From Hydrogenophaga crassostreae (GTDB taxonomy: Bacteria; Pseudomonadota; Gammaproteobacteria; Burkholderiales; Burkholderiaceae_C), in contig NZ_CP017476.1 in the NCBI RefSeq assembly GCF_001761385.1, forward strand, positions 2,159,501 through 2,223,500: DNA of 64,000 nt. The letters are read 5' to 3'. Within the stretch, counting starts at the first letter, position 1; each line of letters starts with the position of its first letter. The notes below the pieces were generated by a model that had not been told where the DNA came from, searched no databases, and worked only from the letters and a program-made list of their open reading frames with translations. Below, one piece after another: positions 46,975-55,591 of this stretch. Both the position numbers and the translations under genes were made by a program.

Positions 46975-47360
46975 GTGGCCATGGACAGAGGTCGAACCCT
47001 GGTGGTGATCCGCTTGCGTGAGCGGCTCACGGGCACTGCCCAGCTTTTCAATGCTTGAAAGGCGCTGGGTCTGACCACCCAGGCCAGGCGCGGAGCTTCG
47101 GCTCTTTGTCAACCTGGCCGTGAGGAAAATACTTCCCGGATTGGTCTTGTGGCTGGAGGGGGCGCTTTCTTTTAATCTTGATTTTTTCGAGGTTGGACAT
47201 GAACGCCACCGTCCAAATCCATCATTTTTATCTGGCCTCACTCTCGGCCCAACGGCTTTTCCGTACCTTTGGTGGCAGCGCCGCGCTCGGTGAATGTTTC
47301 GTCCAGCCGCTCATGGGCCTGTCGTCTCCGGGCCCTTTCTCGCGGGTCGCGTGCGCTTGT

Positions 47361-47573
47361 TCAATCCGCTGAGTTTGGTTTGCTGCGCGCGATGGCGAGT
47401 CGTTGGGCCTTTTGCACGTCGGCGGCTATGGGTTCGTAGCCGTGGCCCATCGACATGCCGTGCAGGGCGCCCAGACCGCATTGCAGGGCCACATCCACAT
47501 CCGATTGGCTTGAGCGATGGTCGCGCGCCGCGCGGCTCAGTGCCTTGGGGTGGCACCGGGATGCTCGGGCCAT
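47361..47573 (-). CDS. Possible small island protein (70 aa)
   Basis: The frame ends with GYEPIAADVQKAQRLAIARSK, whose ADVQKAQR stretch resembles ADVQKARR in the C-terminal extension of the integrase at 48170-49717. It could be a short gene or a remnant of similar sequence. The ribosome binding site is poor. The rest of 46975-47725 holds nothing else recognisable. Confidence 0.3.
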   Translation of the reverse strand: MARASRCHPKALSRAARDHRSSQSDVDVALQCGLGALHGMSMGHGYEPIAADVQKAQRLAIARSKPNSAD

Positions 47574-47725
47574 TTTCGTGAAGTGGGTGTGTTTTGGTGG
47601 GGCAAGCGCTTGCGCTTGCCTTGCTGCTTGGGGCGTGCAGGGCAGCACAGCCTCCCTGTCCACGCGGCGGCCGAATTTAAACACGGGTGGATATAGGCTG
47701 TATCTCAACTTCGTGAACGACCCCC

Positions 47726-47950
47726 ATGGAATCTGCCAGCCCCAAACTCGTCAAAAAATCTGCCGTTGCCGAGCGCCTGGGCGTGTCCGAGCGAACCTTG
47801 GAGAAGCTGGTGCGCGCCCGCCGTTTTCCGCCGCCCTTGCGCATTGGCAAACACGTGGTCTGGGCCGAAGAAGCGGTTGAGAAGTGGTTGGTTCGCGCCT
47901 TGGCGAGCCAAGTGGCCTGGGAGCCCAAAAGGGGCCGTACAACGGGCTGA
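47726..47950 (+). CDS. AlpA-like excisionase/regulator
   Basis: The 74-aa protein has a MerR-type winged helix as found in AlpA and excisionases: AVAERLGVSERTLEKLVRARRFPPPLRIGKHVVWAEEAVEKWL, ending the DNA-binding domain with the tryptophan-rich strand typical of this family. Such proteins switch integrase expression or direct excision. It lies 220 nt from the end of the integrase and is convergent with it, inside the integration end of the island. The ribosome binding site is weak, and the identification rests on the helix-turn-helix and wing pattern. Confidence 0.78.
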   Translation: MESASPKLVKKSAVAERLGVSERTLEKLVRARRFPPPLRIGKHVVWAEEAVEKWLVRALASQVAWEPKRGRTTG

Positions 47951-48117
47951 AGCACCTGTCCTGACCGCGGTGAGCAAGCCATGGCCGCACGAATGCGGTG
48001 TGGCCTGCGCGTGTTGCACGGGTTGGGGTTCCCTTGCGAGTGGGGGCAGGCGCTCACTGCGCTTCGGTACCTGCGCCCAACTTTCCTCGTCTGGCGGGTA
48101 GCGTTGATCGCGAAGTA

Positions 48118-48155
48118 GAAAGCCCTGCAACGTTGGTGACCGTTGCAGGGCTTTC
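48118..48155 (-). terminator. Hairpin terminator after the integrase
   Basis: A perfect 15-bp stem (48118-48132 with 48141-48155) with an 8-nt loop begins 14 nt beyond the integrase stop on the minus strand. A short T-rich tail follows. It may also limit transcription from the excisionase side. Confidence 0.75.
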
Positions 48156-48169
48156 GTGGGGTGCTTTGC

Positions 48170-49717
48170 TCAGCCGCGCTTGCCGAACTGCACGTGAATC
48201 ACCCGACCTGATGTGCGGGGCTCGAAAGGTTGCGCCGCATCCGTGCCCGTGGCCCTCGGGGCTTCGGTAATATGCTCCGCGTCTTTTTCTGCCACAGGAT
48301 AGGTGGGCGCCTGGTCTGCCTGCGCGGACAAGTCCGCCGCCAGGGACGCTCGCAGCGCCTCTTCGGGCCCCTTTTCTAGCGCGGTATCTGGCGCGGTTTC
48401 TGTTGCCATCTTCGCGACCGCTGATGCGTTGTCGGCGGCGTTGGGTGAAGCGGAGCCCTTGGCCAGCACCTTTTTGGCCACTGCCTGGGCCAACCGTTCG
48501 CTTCGACGCGCTTTTTGGACATCGGCGGCGCTTTGGCCTTCCAGCGGTGCAATGCTGTAGACGCTTGCGGAGGATTCCACGCGGTCCAGCGCATCGAGCA
48601 TGTCGTTTTGCACCAGATTGATATAGACCTGCGCCATCGTCATCGACTTGTGACCCAGCATCTTTTGCAGCTGGGGGGCGGTGAGCCCGCGGCGGGCATA
48701 GCGGGTGGCACTCAGATGGCGCAGGTCGGCCAGGCGCAAGGTCGGCAAGCCCGCCTTGATACGTGCGCCGTCCCAGGCCAAGTCCATCGCGTTGGCGGAC
48801 ATGGGGAACACCTTCCCGCAAGCCGAGCGCGGCATGTTTTGCAGGACCTTTACCGCCGTCTGGCTCAAAGCGACGGGCACGGGCCCTGTTTTGGAGGGCG
48901 TGAAGGCGACACGGTTCTCCAGGTCGGTTTGGTCCCATCGAAGGGCATTCATACTGCCTGGGCGCAAAGTGGTCTCCAGCGCCAGGGCAACCCAGTGGCC
49001 AACGTAGGGGTTGTCGCACTCGCCCAAGGCCTTCCACAGCGCGGCTTCCTGTGCCGGAGTCACAAACACGAAACGCTGGTTGCTCTTGCCCAGCTTGATG
49101 CCTTCAGCGGGGTTTGAGAATCCGAGCCAGTTCCATTCGGTGATGGCCATGTTGAAGACATGGCGCAGCAAAGCGACCTCTTTTTGAATGCTGCTGGCAG
49201 ACAGTCCTTCGCGCTCCATGTCGGCCATCAGTTCCCGAATGTCCGCCTTGCTGAGGGTGCTGCACATCATGCGGGCGAGCTTGGCAATGCGCTGATAGGT
49301 CGCTTGCCTCACAGCGCGGCGTTCGACGTTGTGGTTTTCGAACGCTGAGGGGCCCCGCTTGCGGGGGGACTCCTGGAGGGCTTTGGCGCCCTTGTCGTCG
49401 AGCACGATGGAAAGAGGCTGGAAGCCCGCGCCTTCGCGGTAGTGGTTGATGCGGTTCAGTTCGGCCCGTGCACCGCCTTTGTTGACGGTGTACAGGCCTG
49501 CGTAGTATGTCAAGGCCTCGGTCAGCGTGGTTTGCGTGGGGCCTCCCAAACGAGGTTTGTGTTCCGTCTTGCGTTCGCTCAGGGTGTCCGATATGTACTG
49601 CTTGGCATCGCGGTACGTCTCGAAGTCCTTGGACGGGCGTTGGCCATTCTTGAGGCTGACCTGTCCGCGCCACTTGCCGCGAACCTTGAACGGGGAGGGC
49701 ATTTTGGCGTTAGCCAT
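48170..49717 (-). CDS. int: Tyrosine integrase of the island
   Basis: The protein (515 aa from the chosen start) has all tyrosine recombinase active-site residues: TTLRPGSMN gives Arg252, DLRHLSATR gives His334 and Arg339, LGHKS gives His356 and VYINL gives Tyr365. An N-terminal arm-binding part and core-binding helices precede the catalytic domain. The last ~120 residues are a low-complexity Ala/Glu/Lys extension. The ATG at 49717 has GGAGGT seven bases upstream and is favoured over an in-frame start nine codons earlier. The gene stands next to the tRNA-Asn 3' end and most likely integrates the island there. It looks intact. Confidence 0.95.
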   Translation of the reverse strand: MANAKMPSPFKVRGKWRGQVSLKNGQRPSKDFETYRDAKQYISDTLSERKTEHKPRLGGPTQTTLTEALTYYAGLYTVNKGGARAELNRINHYREGAGFQPLSIVLDDKGAKALQESPRKRGPSAFENHNVERRAVRQATYQRIAKLARMMCSTLSKADIRELMADMEREGLSASSIQKEVALLRHVFNMAITEWNWLGFSNPAEGIKLGKSNQRFVFVTPAQEAALWKALGECDNPYVGHWVALALETTLRPGSMNALRWDQTDLENRVAFTPSKTGPVPVALSQTAVKVLQNMPRSACGKVFPMSANAMDLAWDGARIKAGLPTLRLADLRHLSATRYARRGLTAPQLQKMLGHKSMTMAQVYINLVQNDMLDALDRVESSASVYSIAPLEGQSAADVQKARRSERLAQAVAKKVLAKGSASPNAADNASAVAKMATETAPDTALEKGPEEALRASLAADLSAQADQAPTYPVAEKDAEHITEAPRATGTDAAQPFEPRTSGRVIHVQFGKRG

Positions 49718-49795
49718 GGGACACCTCCAGGCGCACAGGGGCACAAGGGAAAGTTGCCCGGCTGGCCGGCGGCTTGTGGGAAAGGTAGAGGGAGA

Positions 49796-49817
49796 GGGGG
49801 AGGGGGAGGGGGAGGGG
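49796..49817 (+). repeat. G-quadruplex-type repeat in the integrase leader
   Basis: Four runs of G (5, 5, 5 and 4) are separated by single A bases. This matches the consensus for a tight G-quadruplex on the plus strand, which is the template strand for the integrase. It lies 79 nt upstream of the integrase start codon. Besides it, 49745-50219 has no gene that I can support. Confidence 0.7.
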
Positions 49818-50219
49818 AATCATCTGCGTTCCAAAAGGTAGTTGCTGGAACTGAGTGAAGCCTCCGTGTTTAGCCTTTGGGTCCGGTGATCCAAAAAAGA
49901 TCGAGACAGTGCGCGCGATCGGCTGAGGGTGGCCCGTGGTGAGCGCCGAGGTGCTGCGCGTGAGAAGCGTTGTTGGGCCCGTGCCGCGGCGCGCGCGGAT
50001 GGGTCTGCGATGCCGGGTGGGTCGGCGAACCCTGTAGGGATGGTGGTGCGCGGTGTGTTGCGCTGCTTGGGGGCCTGTTGTGTGTGGCCCCGATGTCTGC
50101 TCAGGCGTTTTCATGTGCGTGTGCACTCCGTGATGGAGGACAACGCGGCCTTGTTGGCGCGGGTGTTCGCAGGGCGTGTTCACATCGGCGTTGGGTTCGC
50201 CGTCTGTGAGCTTGTCCAT

Positions 50220-50243
50220 GCGCTGACACAAGCGCTGACAAAA
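50220..50243 (+). repeat. Tandem repeat near the attachment region
   Basis: The 9-base unit GCGCTGACA occurs twice, 12 bp apart, followed by CAA or AAA. It lies about 90 nt inside the island from the tRNA 3' end. It could be a pair of integrase arm-binding sites, but could also be chance. Confidence 0.3.
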
Positions 50244-50276
50244 CAGCCTCTAAGCCAAGTGAAAGCGTAGAAAAGA

Positions 50277-50302
50277 CAAAGGCCTTCCGAAGAAGGCCTT
50301 TG
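50277..50302 (-). terminator. Terminator downstream of tRNA-Asn
   Basis: An 11-bp stem (50277-50287 with 50292-50302) with a 4-nt loop lies 28 nt past the tRNA 3' end on the minus strand. A T-rich tail follows on that strand. Confidence 0.75.
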
Positions 50303-50330
50303 TTTTCAACAACTTACGCTAGTTTGTCTG

Positions 50331-50406
50331 TGGCTCCCCGACCTGGACTCGAACCAGGGACCTGCGGATTAACAGTCCGTCGCTCTACCAACTGAGCTAT
50401 CAGGGA
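50331..50406 (-). tRNA. tRNA-Asn (anticodon GTT)
   Basis: On the minus strand this 76-nt gene starts TCCCTGATAGCTCAGTTGG, has the anticodon loop CTGTTAA, a GGTTCGAGTCC T-arm and ends in an encoded CCA. The acceptor stem pairs. Its 3' end faces the integrase, which makes it the probable integration site of the island; no second copy of the 3' end is visible in the window, so the other junction lies to the left. Confidence 0.97.
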
Positions 50407-50510
50407 ACAGCCTCAAATTATAGCGACTTTTTTTGTGGTTTTTGAGAGAGGGCCAGAAAAAACAAAGTCTTCTCGTTGGTGGGCCTTCTTCATGCCGCTT
50501 GCTCGGGTCG

Positions 50511-51611
50511 TCAATCGAATACCGGGGACTCCACGCCGAGCACCTTGTGCAGCTTGGGGCTGGTGGTGGTGTACTGCAGAAAAACCTTTTTCTCGGGGCT
50601 GATGATAGGCATGGCGCCGAAGGCGGCCAGAGCACATTCATGGAAACCCGAGAGAATGAGCTTTTTCTTGCCGGGGTAGGTGTTGATGTCACCCACGGCA
50701 AAGATGCCGGGGATATTCGTGGAAAACTTTTCGGTGTCGACGACGAGTTGCTTGCGCTCGATCTCAAGGCTCCACTCGGCGATGGGGCCGAGCTTGGGCG
50801 AAAGGCCAAAAAAAACCAGCAGGGTATCCATGGGGACCACGCGGGTCACGCCATCGGAACCGGTGACTTTGGCGCCGACCAGCTTGCCGTCGCGTTCATC
50901 AATGCCAGTGATCTGGCCGACGATGAATTGCATCTCGTAAGCTTCGCACCGCTCCCTCATCTTGGCCACGCTCGCAGGCGCGGCTTTGAAACCATCACGG
51001 CGGTGGATCAGGATGACGCTTTCGGCCTTGTTTGGTCCATCGGCTGCGAAGTTCAGCGCCCAGTCGAGTGCGGAGTCTCCGCCGCCCACCACAATCAGGT
51101 TCTTGCCGGCGAAGTCGGCCGGGCTTTTGACGCGGTAGTGGAGTTGAGAACCATCGTACTTTTCCAGGCCTTCGACTTTCAACAGGCGTGGCTGGAATGA
51201 GCCCACGCCGGCGGCTATGAAAATGGTCTTGGTGAGGAAGGTCGTGCCCTTGGCGGTTTGCACGAAGAAGCGGCCGTCTTCCTGCTTCTGAACCACGGTG
51301 ACTTCCTGTCCCAAGTGGAAGGTCGCGCCGAAAGGCTCGATCTGCTTGAGCAGTCTGTCGGTGAGCTCCTGTCCGGTGCACACGGGGATCGCAGGGATGT
51401 CGTAAATCGGCTTGTCTGGGTAGAGCTCCACGGGCTGGCCGCCAGGGTAGGCGAGCGAGTCGATCACATGGGCCTTGATTTCCAGCAAGCCAAGTTCAAA
51501 CACCTGAAACAGGCCGACCGGGCCCGCACCGACGATGACGGCATCGGTTTCGATTGGGCCGTCATGCGCGGCGGCGGTGTTCATCACTTCCGGATTCAGG
51601 TGCGGCTCCAT
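50511..51611 (-). CDS. Ferredoxin-NADP reductase (thioredoxin-reductase-like)
   Basis: This 366-aa flavoenzyme has the FAD-binding motif [11 protein letters not shown] near residue 25 and an NADPH-binding GGGDSALDW motif near the middle, in the order of the thioredoxin reductase-like FNR family (LGxGxxxxxx type found in many bacteria). It lacks the CxxC disulfide centre of true thioredoxin reductase, which supports the FNR assignment. A C-terminal GVFAVGD-like motif ([10 protein letters not shown]) closes the FAD site. The ATG at 51611 has AGGA upstream; 51584 is an alternative. It follows fdxA by 5 nt, so electrons probably pass between the two products. Confidence 0.92.
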   Translation of the reverse strand: MEPHLNPEVMNTAAAHDGPIETDAVIVGAGPVGLFQVFELGLLEIKAHVIDSLAYPGGQPVELYPDKPIYDIPAIPVCTGQELTDRLLKQIEPFGATFHLGQEVTVVQKQEDGRFFVQTAKGTTFLTKTIFIAAGVGSFQPRLLKVEGLEKYDGSQLHYRVKSPADFAGKNLIVVGGGDSALDWALNFAADGPNKAESVILIHRRDGFKAAPASVAKMRERCEAYEMQFIVGQITGIDERDGKLVGAKVTGSDGVTRVVPMDTLLVFFGLSPKLGPIAEWSLEIERKQLVVDTEKFSTNIPGIFAVGDINTYPGKKKLILSGFHECALAAFGAMPIISPEKKVFLQYTTTSPKLHKVLGVESPVFD

Positions 51612-51616
51612 GGGTC

Positions 51617-51946
51617 CTATCGGAGCAATTGGGGCAGCTTGCCCGTTTTGTCCTTCCAGTCGTCGGCATCGGGCAAAGGTTCTTTGCGTTTGGTGATGCT
51701 CTTCCAGCCTGGCAATTGCGCCAGCTCTTCGTTGAGCTGGATCATGTGCATCTGGTCTTTGGGCAGATCTTCTTCTGCGTAGATGGCGCTCACCGGGCAC
51801 TCTGGAATGCACACAGCGCAATCGATGCACTCATCGGGGTCGATGGTGAGGAAGTTGGGGCCTTCGCGGAAGCAGTCCACGGGACAGACATCGACGCAAT
51901 CGGTGTATTTGCAGCGGATGCAGGATTCGGTGACGACGTGGGTCAT
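51617..51946 (-). CDS. fdxA: 7Fe ferredoxin FdxA
   Basis: The 109-aa protein has the [18 protein letters not shown] segment of the [3Fe-4S]/[4Fe-4S] region and a second [12 protein letters not shown] motif, the arrangement of bacterial 7Fe ferredoxins. The C-terminal ~50 residues form the extension typical of proteobacterial FdxA. It is a small soluble electron carrier. The gene directly precedes the ferredoxin-NADP reductase in the same transcript. It lies after the sulfate assimilation operon, separated by about 120 nt. Confidence 0.95.
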   Translation of the reverse strand: MTHVVTESCIRCKYTDCVDVCPVDCFREGPNFLTIDPDECIDCAVCIPECPVSAIYAEEDLPKDQMHMIQLNEELAQLPGWKSITKRKEPLPDADDWKDKTGKLPQLLR

Positions 51947-52064
51947 GGTGTTGTTCTGGGCAAATCGATGAAACCTCTAATTTTAGGGTTTCCGAGAGGG
52001 TAAGGGCGCCTAATGCCCTTGGCATTGACATAAGTTAGGGGTTTTGGGCCATTTAAGGTGGATA

Positions 52065-53369
52065 TCACGCCACCAGCAATGCCCCGGAAGTCTTGTGGCT
52101 GGCGGTGTCGACCAACACCAGCGCGCCCAGCGCGCGGGACTCGGCGAAGGGGCGCGTGGCCAGCGGCTCTTGCAGGGCGAGCTCGATGTGGCCGATCGCG
52201 TTGGGCTCCAGCTGTGTGGCTTCCTCTTCGGCCAGCGTGTGGATATCGAGCTTGTGCACGATGCGCTGTACCTTGGCCTTGACCCAGCGGTGGCCATGCA
52301 ATGCCCAGTACACACGACCAGCGACCAGCGGCTCGTCGTCGAGCCAGGCCACGGTGGCGCGGATGGAGCGCTCGGCGGTGAGGGTATCGCCCTCGCCGCC
52401 GGCGGCCAGCAGCCAGTCGCCGCGCGACACATCGACTTCGCGGTCGAGCACGATGCCGGCGCTGTGGCCAGCAGCCACCGACTTGGGATTGCGCGCATGG
52501 TCCAGCACCTGGGCCACATTCGCGCTCAGCCCGCTGGGCATGACCTTCACGGCCTGGCCCACAGTCATTTCACCGGTGGCAACCCGACCCCAGAAAACGC
52601 GGCGGCCCTGGCTGGTGTCGGAGGATGAAGAAAACTTCTCCACCCATTGCACCGGGAATGAGACCGGGAGGCTCACATCCGCAGGGGTGACCGGCAGGTG
52701 TTCCAGGAGGTCAAGCAAGGTCGGGCCGCTGTAGCTGCACCAATGCGCATCGGCCGCGGCCTCGACCACGTTCCAGCCCTTGAGGGCAGACACGGGCACG
52801 GTGGCGGTCACGGTCAGGCCCGCCGTGGCGGCGAACTCGGTGAGGGCGTTGCGGATGTGGGTGAAGGCCAGTGTCGGGTCCTCAATCGCGTCGAGCTTGT
52901 TCACCGCGAAAACGATGGACGGCACGCGCAAGAGCTTGAGCAACAGGCTGTGACGGCGGGTTTGCGCCAGCAGCTTGAGATCGGCGTTGCGCCAGTCGAG
53001 CTTGGTGGCATCGACCAGCACCACGGCCGCGTCGGCGCTGGAAGCGGCGGTGACCATGTTGCGGGTGTACTGCTCGTGGCCCGGCGCGTCGCCGATGATG
53101 AACTTGCGGGTTTCGGTGTTGAAGTAGCGGTAGGCCACGTCGATCGTGATGCCTTGTTCGCGTTCGGCCGACAGGCCGTCGGTCAACAAGGCGAGATCGG
53201 TCTCCCCCTGGCGCTGGACGCCAGCCAAGTGATCTTGCAAGACGGCTTTGCTGTCGACCAGCAAGCGCCCGATCAAGGTGCTCTTGCCGTCATCGACCGA
53301 ACCGCAGGTGATGAATTTCAGCGCGGGGCGGGTGTCGGCGGAAGGGGGTGAAGAAACGGTGGTGTTCAT
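52065..53369 (-). CDS. cysN: Sulfate adenylyltransferase subunit 1 (GTPase)
   Basis: CysN is the GTPase part of ATP sulfurylase: with CysD it makes adenosine phosphosulfate from sulfate and ATP. The 434-aa protein carries the P-loop GSVDDGKSTLIGRL, the switch DAPGHEQYTRNM and the guanine motif NKLD, followed by elongation-factor-like beta-barrel domains. No kinase (CysC) fusion is attached at the C-terminus. The ATG at 53369 was chosen over an open upstream frame that runs through a GC hairpin repeat. It is the last gene of the minus-strand cys operon. Confidence 0.96.
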   Translation of the reverse strand: MNTTVSSPPSADTRPALKFITCGSVDDGKSTLIGRLLVDSKAVLQDHLAGVQRQGETDLALLTDGLSAEREQGITIDVAYRYFNTETRKFIIGDAPGHEQYTRNMVTAASSADAAVVLVDATKLDWRNADLKLLAQTRRHSLLLKLLRVPSIVFAVNKLDAIEDPTLAFTHIRNALTEFAATAGLTVTATVPVSALKGWNVVEAAADAHWCSYSGPTLLDLLEHLPVTPADVSLPVSFPVQWVEKFSSSSDTSQGRRVFWGRVATGEMTVGQAVKVMPSGLSANVAQVLDHARNPKSVAAGHSAGIVLDREVDVSRGDWLLAAGGEGDTLTAERSIRATVAWLDDEPLVAGRVYWALHGHRWVKAKVQRIVHKLDIHTLAEEEATQLEPNAIGHIELALQEPLATRPFAESRALGALVLVDTASHKTSGALLVA

Positions 53370-53440
53370 ATCAAACTCGATCAAAGAGGTGTCAAAACCC
53401 AGGGCGCCGCGGATCCGGCTTTGCCGGTCCGCCAGCGCAG

Positions 53441-53478
53441 CCCCCCAGTGGGGGGTGACGCGCCGCAGGCGCGGCGCG
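53441..53478. repeat. GC-rich double-hairpin intergenic repeat
   Basis: Two stems sit side by side between cysD and cysN: C6/G6 (53441-53446 with 53450-53455) and an 8-bp GC stem (53459-53466 with 53471-53478). Similar hairpin pairs are known as dispersed intergenic repeats in Comamonadaceae. It may modulate the relative expression of the two subunits. Confidence 0.6.
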
Positions 53479-53485
53479 GGGGGCG

Positions 53486-54430
53486 TCAAAAGTACCCGTC
53501 CTTCTTGCGCTTCTCCATGGAAGCGTCCGACGTTTTGTCGTCCATGCGGGTGGAGCCGCGTTCGCTGACCTCGGCGGTCAGAGTTTCCAGCACGATTTGT
53601 TCCGGCGTGGCCGCCGAGCTCTCGACCGGGCAGGTGCAGGTCACATCGCCCAGGGTGCGAAAGCGCACGTCGCGGTTTTCAACTTTTTCGCCGTCTTTGG
53701 CGGGCGTCAGCTCCGTGACGGGGACGAGCAGGCCACGGCGGTCGACCACATCGCGCTTGTGCGAGTAGTAGAGCGACGGCAGGGCGATGTTCTCGCGTTC
53801 GATGTATTGCCAGACATCGAGCTCGGTCCAGTTGCTGATCGGGAACACGCGGAAGTGTTCGCCGGGGGCCAGGCGCGTGTTGAACAGGGTCCAGAGCTCG
53901 GGGCGCTGGGCCTTGGGTTGCCACTGGCCGAAACTGTCGCGGTGGGAAAAGATGCGCTCTTTGGCGCGGGCTTTTTCTTCATCGCGGCGGGCGCCACCGA
54001 TCAGCGCGTCGAAGCGGAATTCTTCAATCGCTTCAAGCAGCGTGACCGACTGGTGGGCGTTGCGGGGCTCGTCGGGGTGCGCCAGGCGAACCGTGCCGCG
54101 CCTCATGGAGTCTTCCACGTTGCGCACGATCAGTTCGGCTTGCAACTCGCCTGCACGCAGGTCGCGGAAGGCGGTGACCTCGGGGAAATTGTGGCCGGTG
54201 TCGATCATCAGCAAAGGGTAGGGGATACGCCCGACACCAAAGGCCTTTTCGGCGCAACGCAGCATGACCAATGAGTCTTTGCCGCCCGAGAACAACAGGG
54301 CGGGGCGCTCGAAGGCGGCGGCCACCTCACGCAGGATGAAGATGGTTTCTTCTTCCAGCGCATCGAGGTGGGCGTTGCTCAGATGGTGTTCGGCGGGCTG
54401 CAGAACAGCGGAGTCGATACGGGCGTTCAT
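53486..54430 (-). CDS. cysD: Sulfate adenylyltransferase subunit 2
   Basis: CysD is the catalytic ATP pyrophosphatase subunit that, driven by CysN, forms APS. The 314-aa protein has the LLFSGGKDSLVML P-loop near residue 45 and the following LMIDTGHNFPE segment, both signatures of this family, along with GARRDEEKARAKERIF later on. Length fits the family. The start overlaps the cysH stop by four bases (ATGA), so the two are translated together. Confidence 0.97.
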   Translation of the reverse strand: MNARIDSAVLQPAEHHLSNAHLDALEEETIFILREVAAAFERPALLFSGGKDSLVMLRCAEKAFGVGRIPYPLLMIDTGHNFPEVTAFRDLRAGELQAELIVRNVEDSMRRGTVRLAHPDEPRNAHQSVTLLEAIEEFRFDALIGGARRDEEKARAKERIFSHRDSFGQWQPKAQRPELWTLFNTRLAPGEHFRVFPISNWTELDVWQYIERENIALPSLYYSHKRDVVDRRGLLVPVTELTPAKDGEKVENRDVRFRTLGDVTCTCPVESSAATPEQIVLETLTAEVSERGSTRMDDKTSDASMEKRKKDGYF

Positions 54431-55176
54431 GCGGAGACCTTTTCTTCAAATGGCGGCAGTTGGGAAGAGGCGGGCTGCGCGTGCAGGCCACACTCTTTCG
54501 CGGATTCGTTCTCCCACCACCAGCGGCCAGCGCGGAAGTCTTCGCCCACAGCAATAGCGCGGGTGCAGGGGGCGCAGCCGATGCTGGGGAAAAATTGATC
54601 GTGCAGGGCGTTGTAGTCCAGCTTGTGCTGGGCCACGAAATGCCACACATCGCCCAGCGTCCATTCGACCAGCGGGCTGATCTTGATGCGCTCGGCTTCC
54701 TGAACGATGTCGGCCACTTCGGCGCGGGCGTTGGACTGTTCGCGGCGCAGGCCGGTGATCCAGCCGTCTTTGCCTGTGAGCGCGCGTTTGAGCGGCTCCA
54801 TCTTGCGCACATCGCAGCAGCCCTTGCGCAGTTCAATGCTCTCGAACATGGCTTCTTCGCCGTTCTGGCGCACGAACTTGATGACGGCTTCGTTCTTGGG
54901 CCGAAACACTTCCACGCTGTGCGCGTAGCGGCTTTCGATCTTGGGGATCATGGCCAGTGTCTCGGCGTGCAGCTTGCCGGTCTCCAAAACGAAGATGCCC
55001 GTTTGGATACCGGCCAGGTGGATCAGGTGGGTCACCACCATGTCTTCCACCCCCAAACTCGAGGCTTGGGTCAGTGCCGATTTCTCAGCCGCCACGCGCT
55101 GCAGCAAAGCGATGCTGGCGGCGACTTTGGCGTCGAAATCGGGCGAAGGGCGGTTGTAGAGGTCAATGGCGCTCAT
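54427..55176 (-). CDS. cysH: Adenylylsulfate (APS) reductase, CysH family
   Basis: The 249-aa protein reduces activated sulfate to sulfite. It has the family substrate-binding pattern and the RREQSNARAEV segment. The cysteine pairs KGCCDVRK and CAPCTRAI would hold a [4Fe-4S] cluster, which marks APS reductases rather than the cluster-free PAPS reductases of enteric bacteria. The C-terminal ECGLH carries the catalytic cysteine. This fits the absence of a CysC kinase in the operon, since APS can be used directly. The stop overlaps the cysD start. Confidence 0.95.
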   Translation of the reverse strand: MSAIDLYNRPSPDFDAKVAASIALLQRVAAEKSALTQASSLGVEDMVVTHLIHLAGIQTGIFVLETGKLHAETLAMIPKIESRYAHSVEVFRPKNEAVIKFVRQNGEEAMFESIELRKGCCDVRKMEPLKRALTGKDGWITGLRREQSNARAEVADIVQEAERIKISPLVEWTLGDVWHFVAQHKLDYNALHDQFFPSIGCAPCTRAIAVGEDFRAGRWWWENESAKECGLHAQPASSQLPPFEEKVSA

Positions 55177-55190
55177 GGCGTTTCCTGTGC

Positions 55191-55586
55191 TCAGGCCGTG
55201 GCAACGGCGAAGAGCGGTTGGGGGGCGATGGCATCGCCTTGGTAGAAGGTGGGGTAGCGCTCGAGTTGGCGCTCGCCGATGGCCAAGCTTTGATCAGCGC
55301 GCAGCACCGCCTGGGTGAACCCGGTGCGTTGCATCTGCTGCACCTGATCCACCAGCACATCGCCGATCGCGCGAATATCGCCCGCGAAGCCCAGGCGGCG
55401 GCGCAGCAGGAATGCCTGGCTGAACGCCCGGCCATCGCTGAAGGATGGAAAGTTCAGTAAAACGGTGTGCACACCGGCCAAATCGGCTTCGCGCGGATCG
55501 GCATCGTTGCTCAGTGCCAGGATGCCAGACGCCGAGGCTTCGGTGTCAAAGCTGCCGGCGGGGAAAAGTTGGAGTTTCTGTGTCAT
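55191..55586 (-). CDS. DUF934 protein of sulfate assimilation
   Basis: This 131-aa protein matches the DUF934 family, which is found almost only between sulfite reductase and CysH genes in proteobacteria and is named as a putative sulfite-assimilation oxidoreductase without a proven activity. Visible landmarks are the RRRLGFAGDIRAIGDVL and DQVQQMQRTGF segments. It lies 14 nt from cysH and 5 nt from the reductase gene. A role in electron transfer or assembly of the sulfite reductase is inferred from constant neighbourhood. Confidence 0.9.
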   Translation of the reverse strand: MTQKLQLFPAGSFDTEASASGILALSNDADPREADLAGVHTVLLNFPSFSDGRAFSQAFLLRRRLGFAGDIRAIGDVLVDQVQQMQRTGFTQAVLRADQSLAIGERQLERYPTFYQGDAIAPQPLFAVATA

Positions 55587-55591
55587 GGCGA

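Noticed and set aside
49929..50270. 113-codon frame between the integrase and the tRNA
   Set aside because: Arg/Ala/Cys-rich with no motif, no ribosome binding site and placed over the putative attachment arm; probably not coding.
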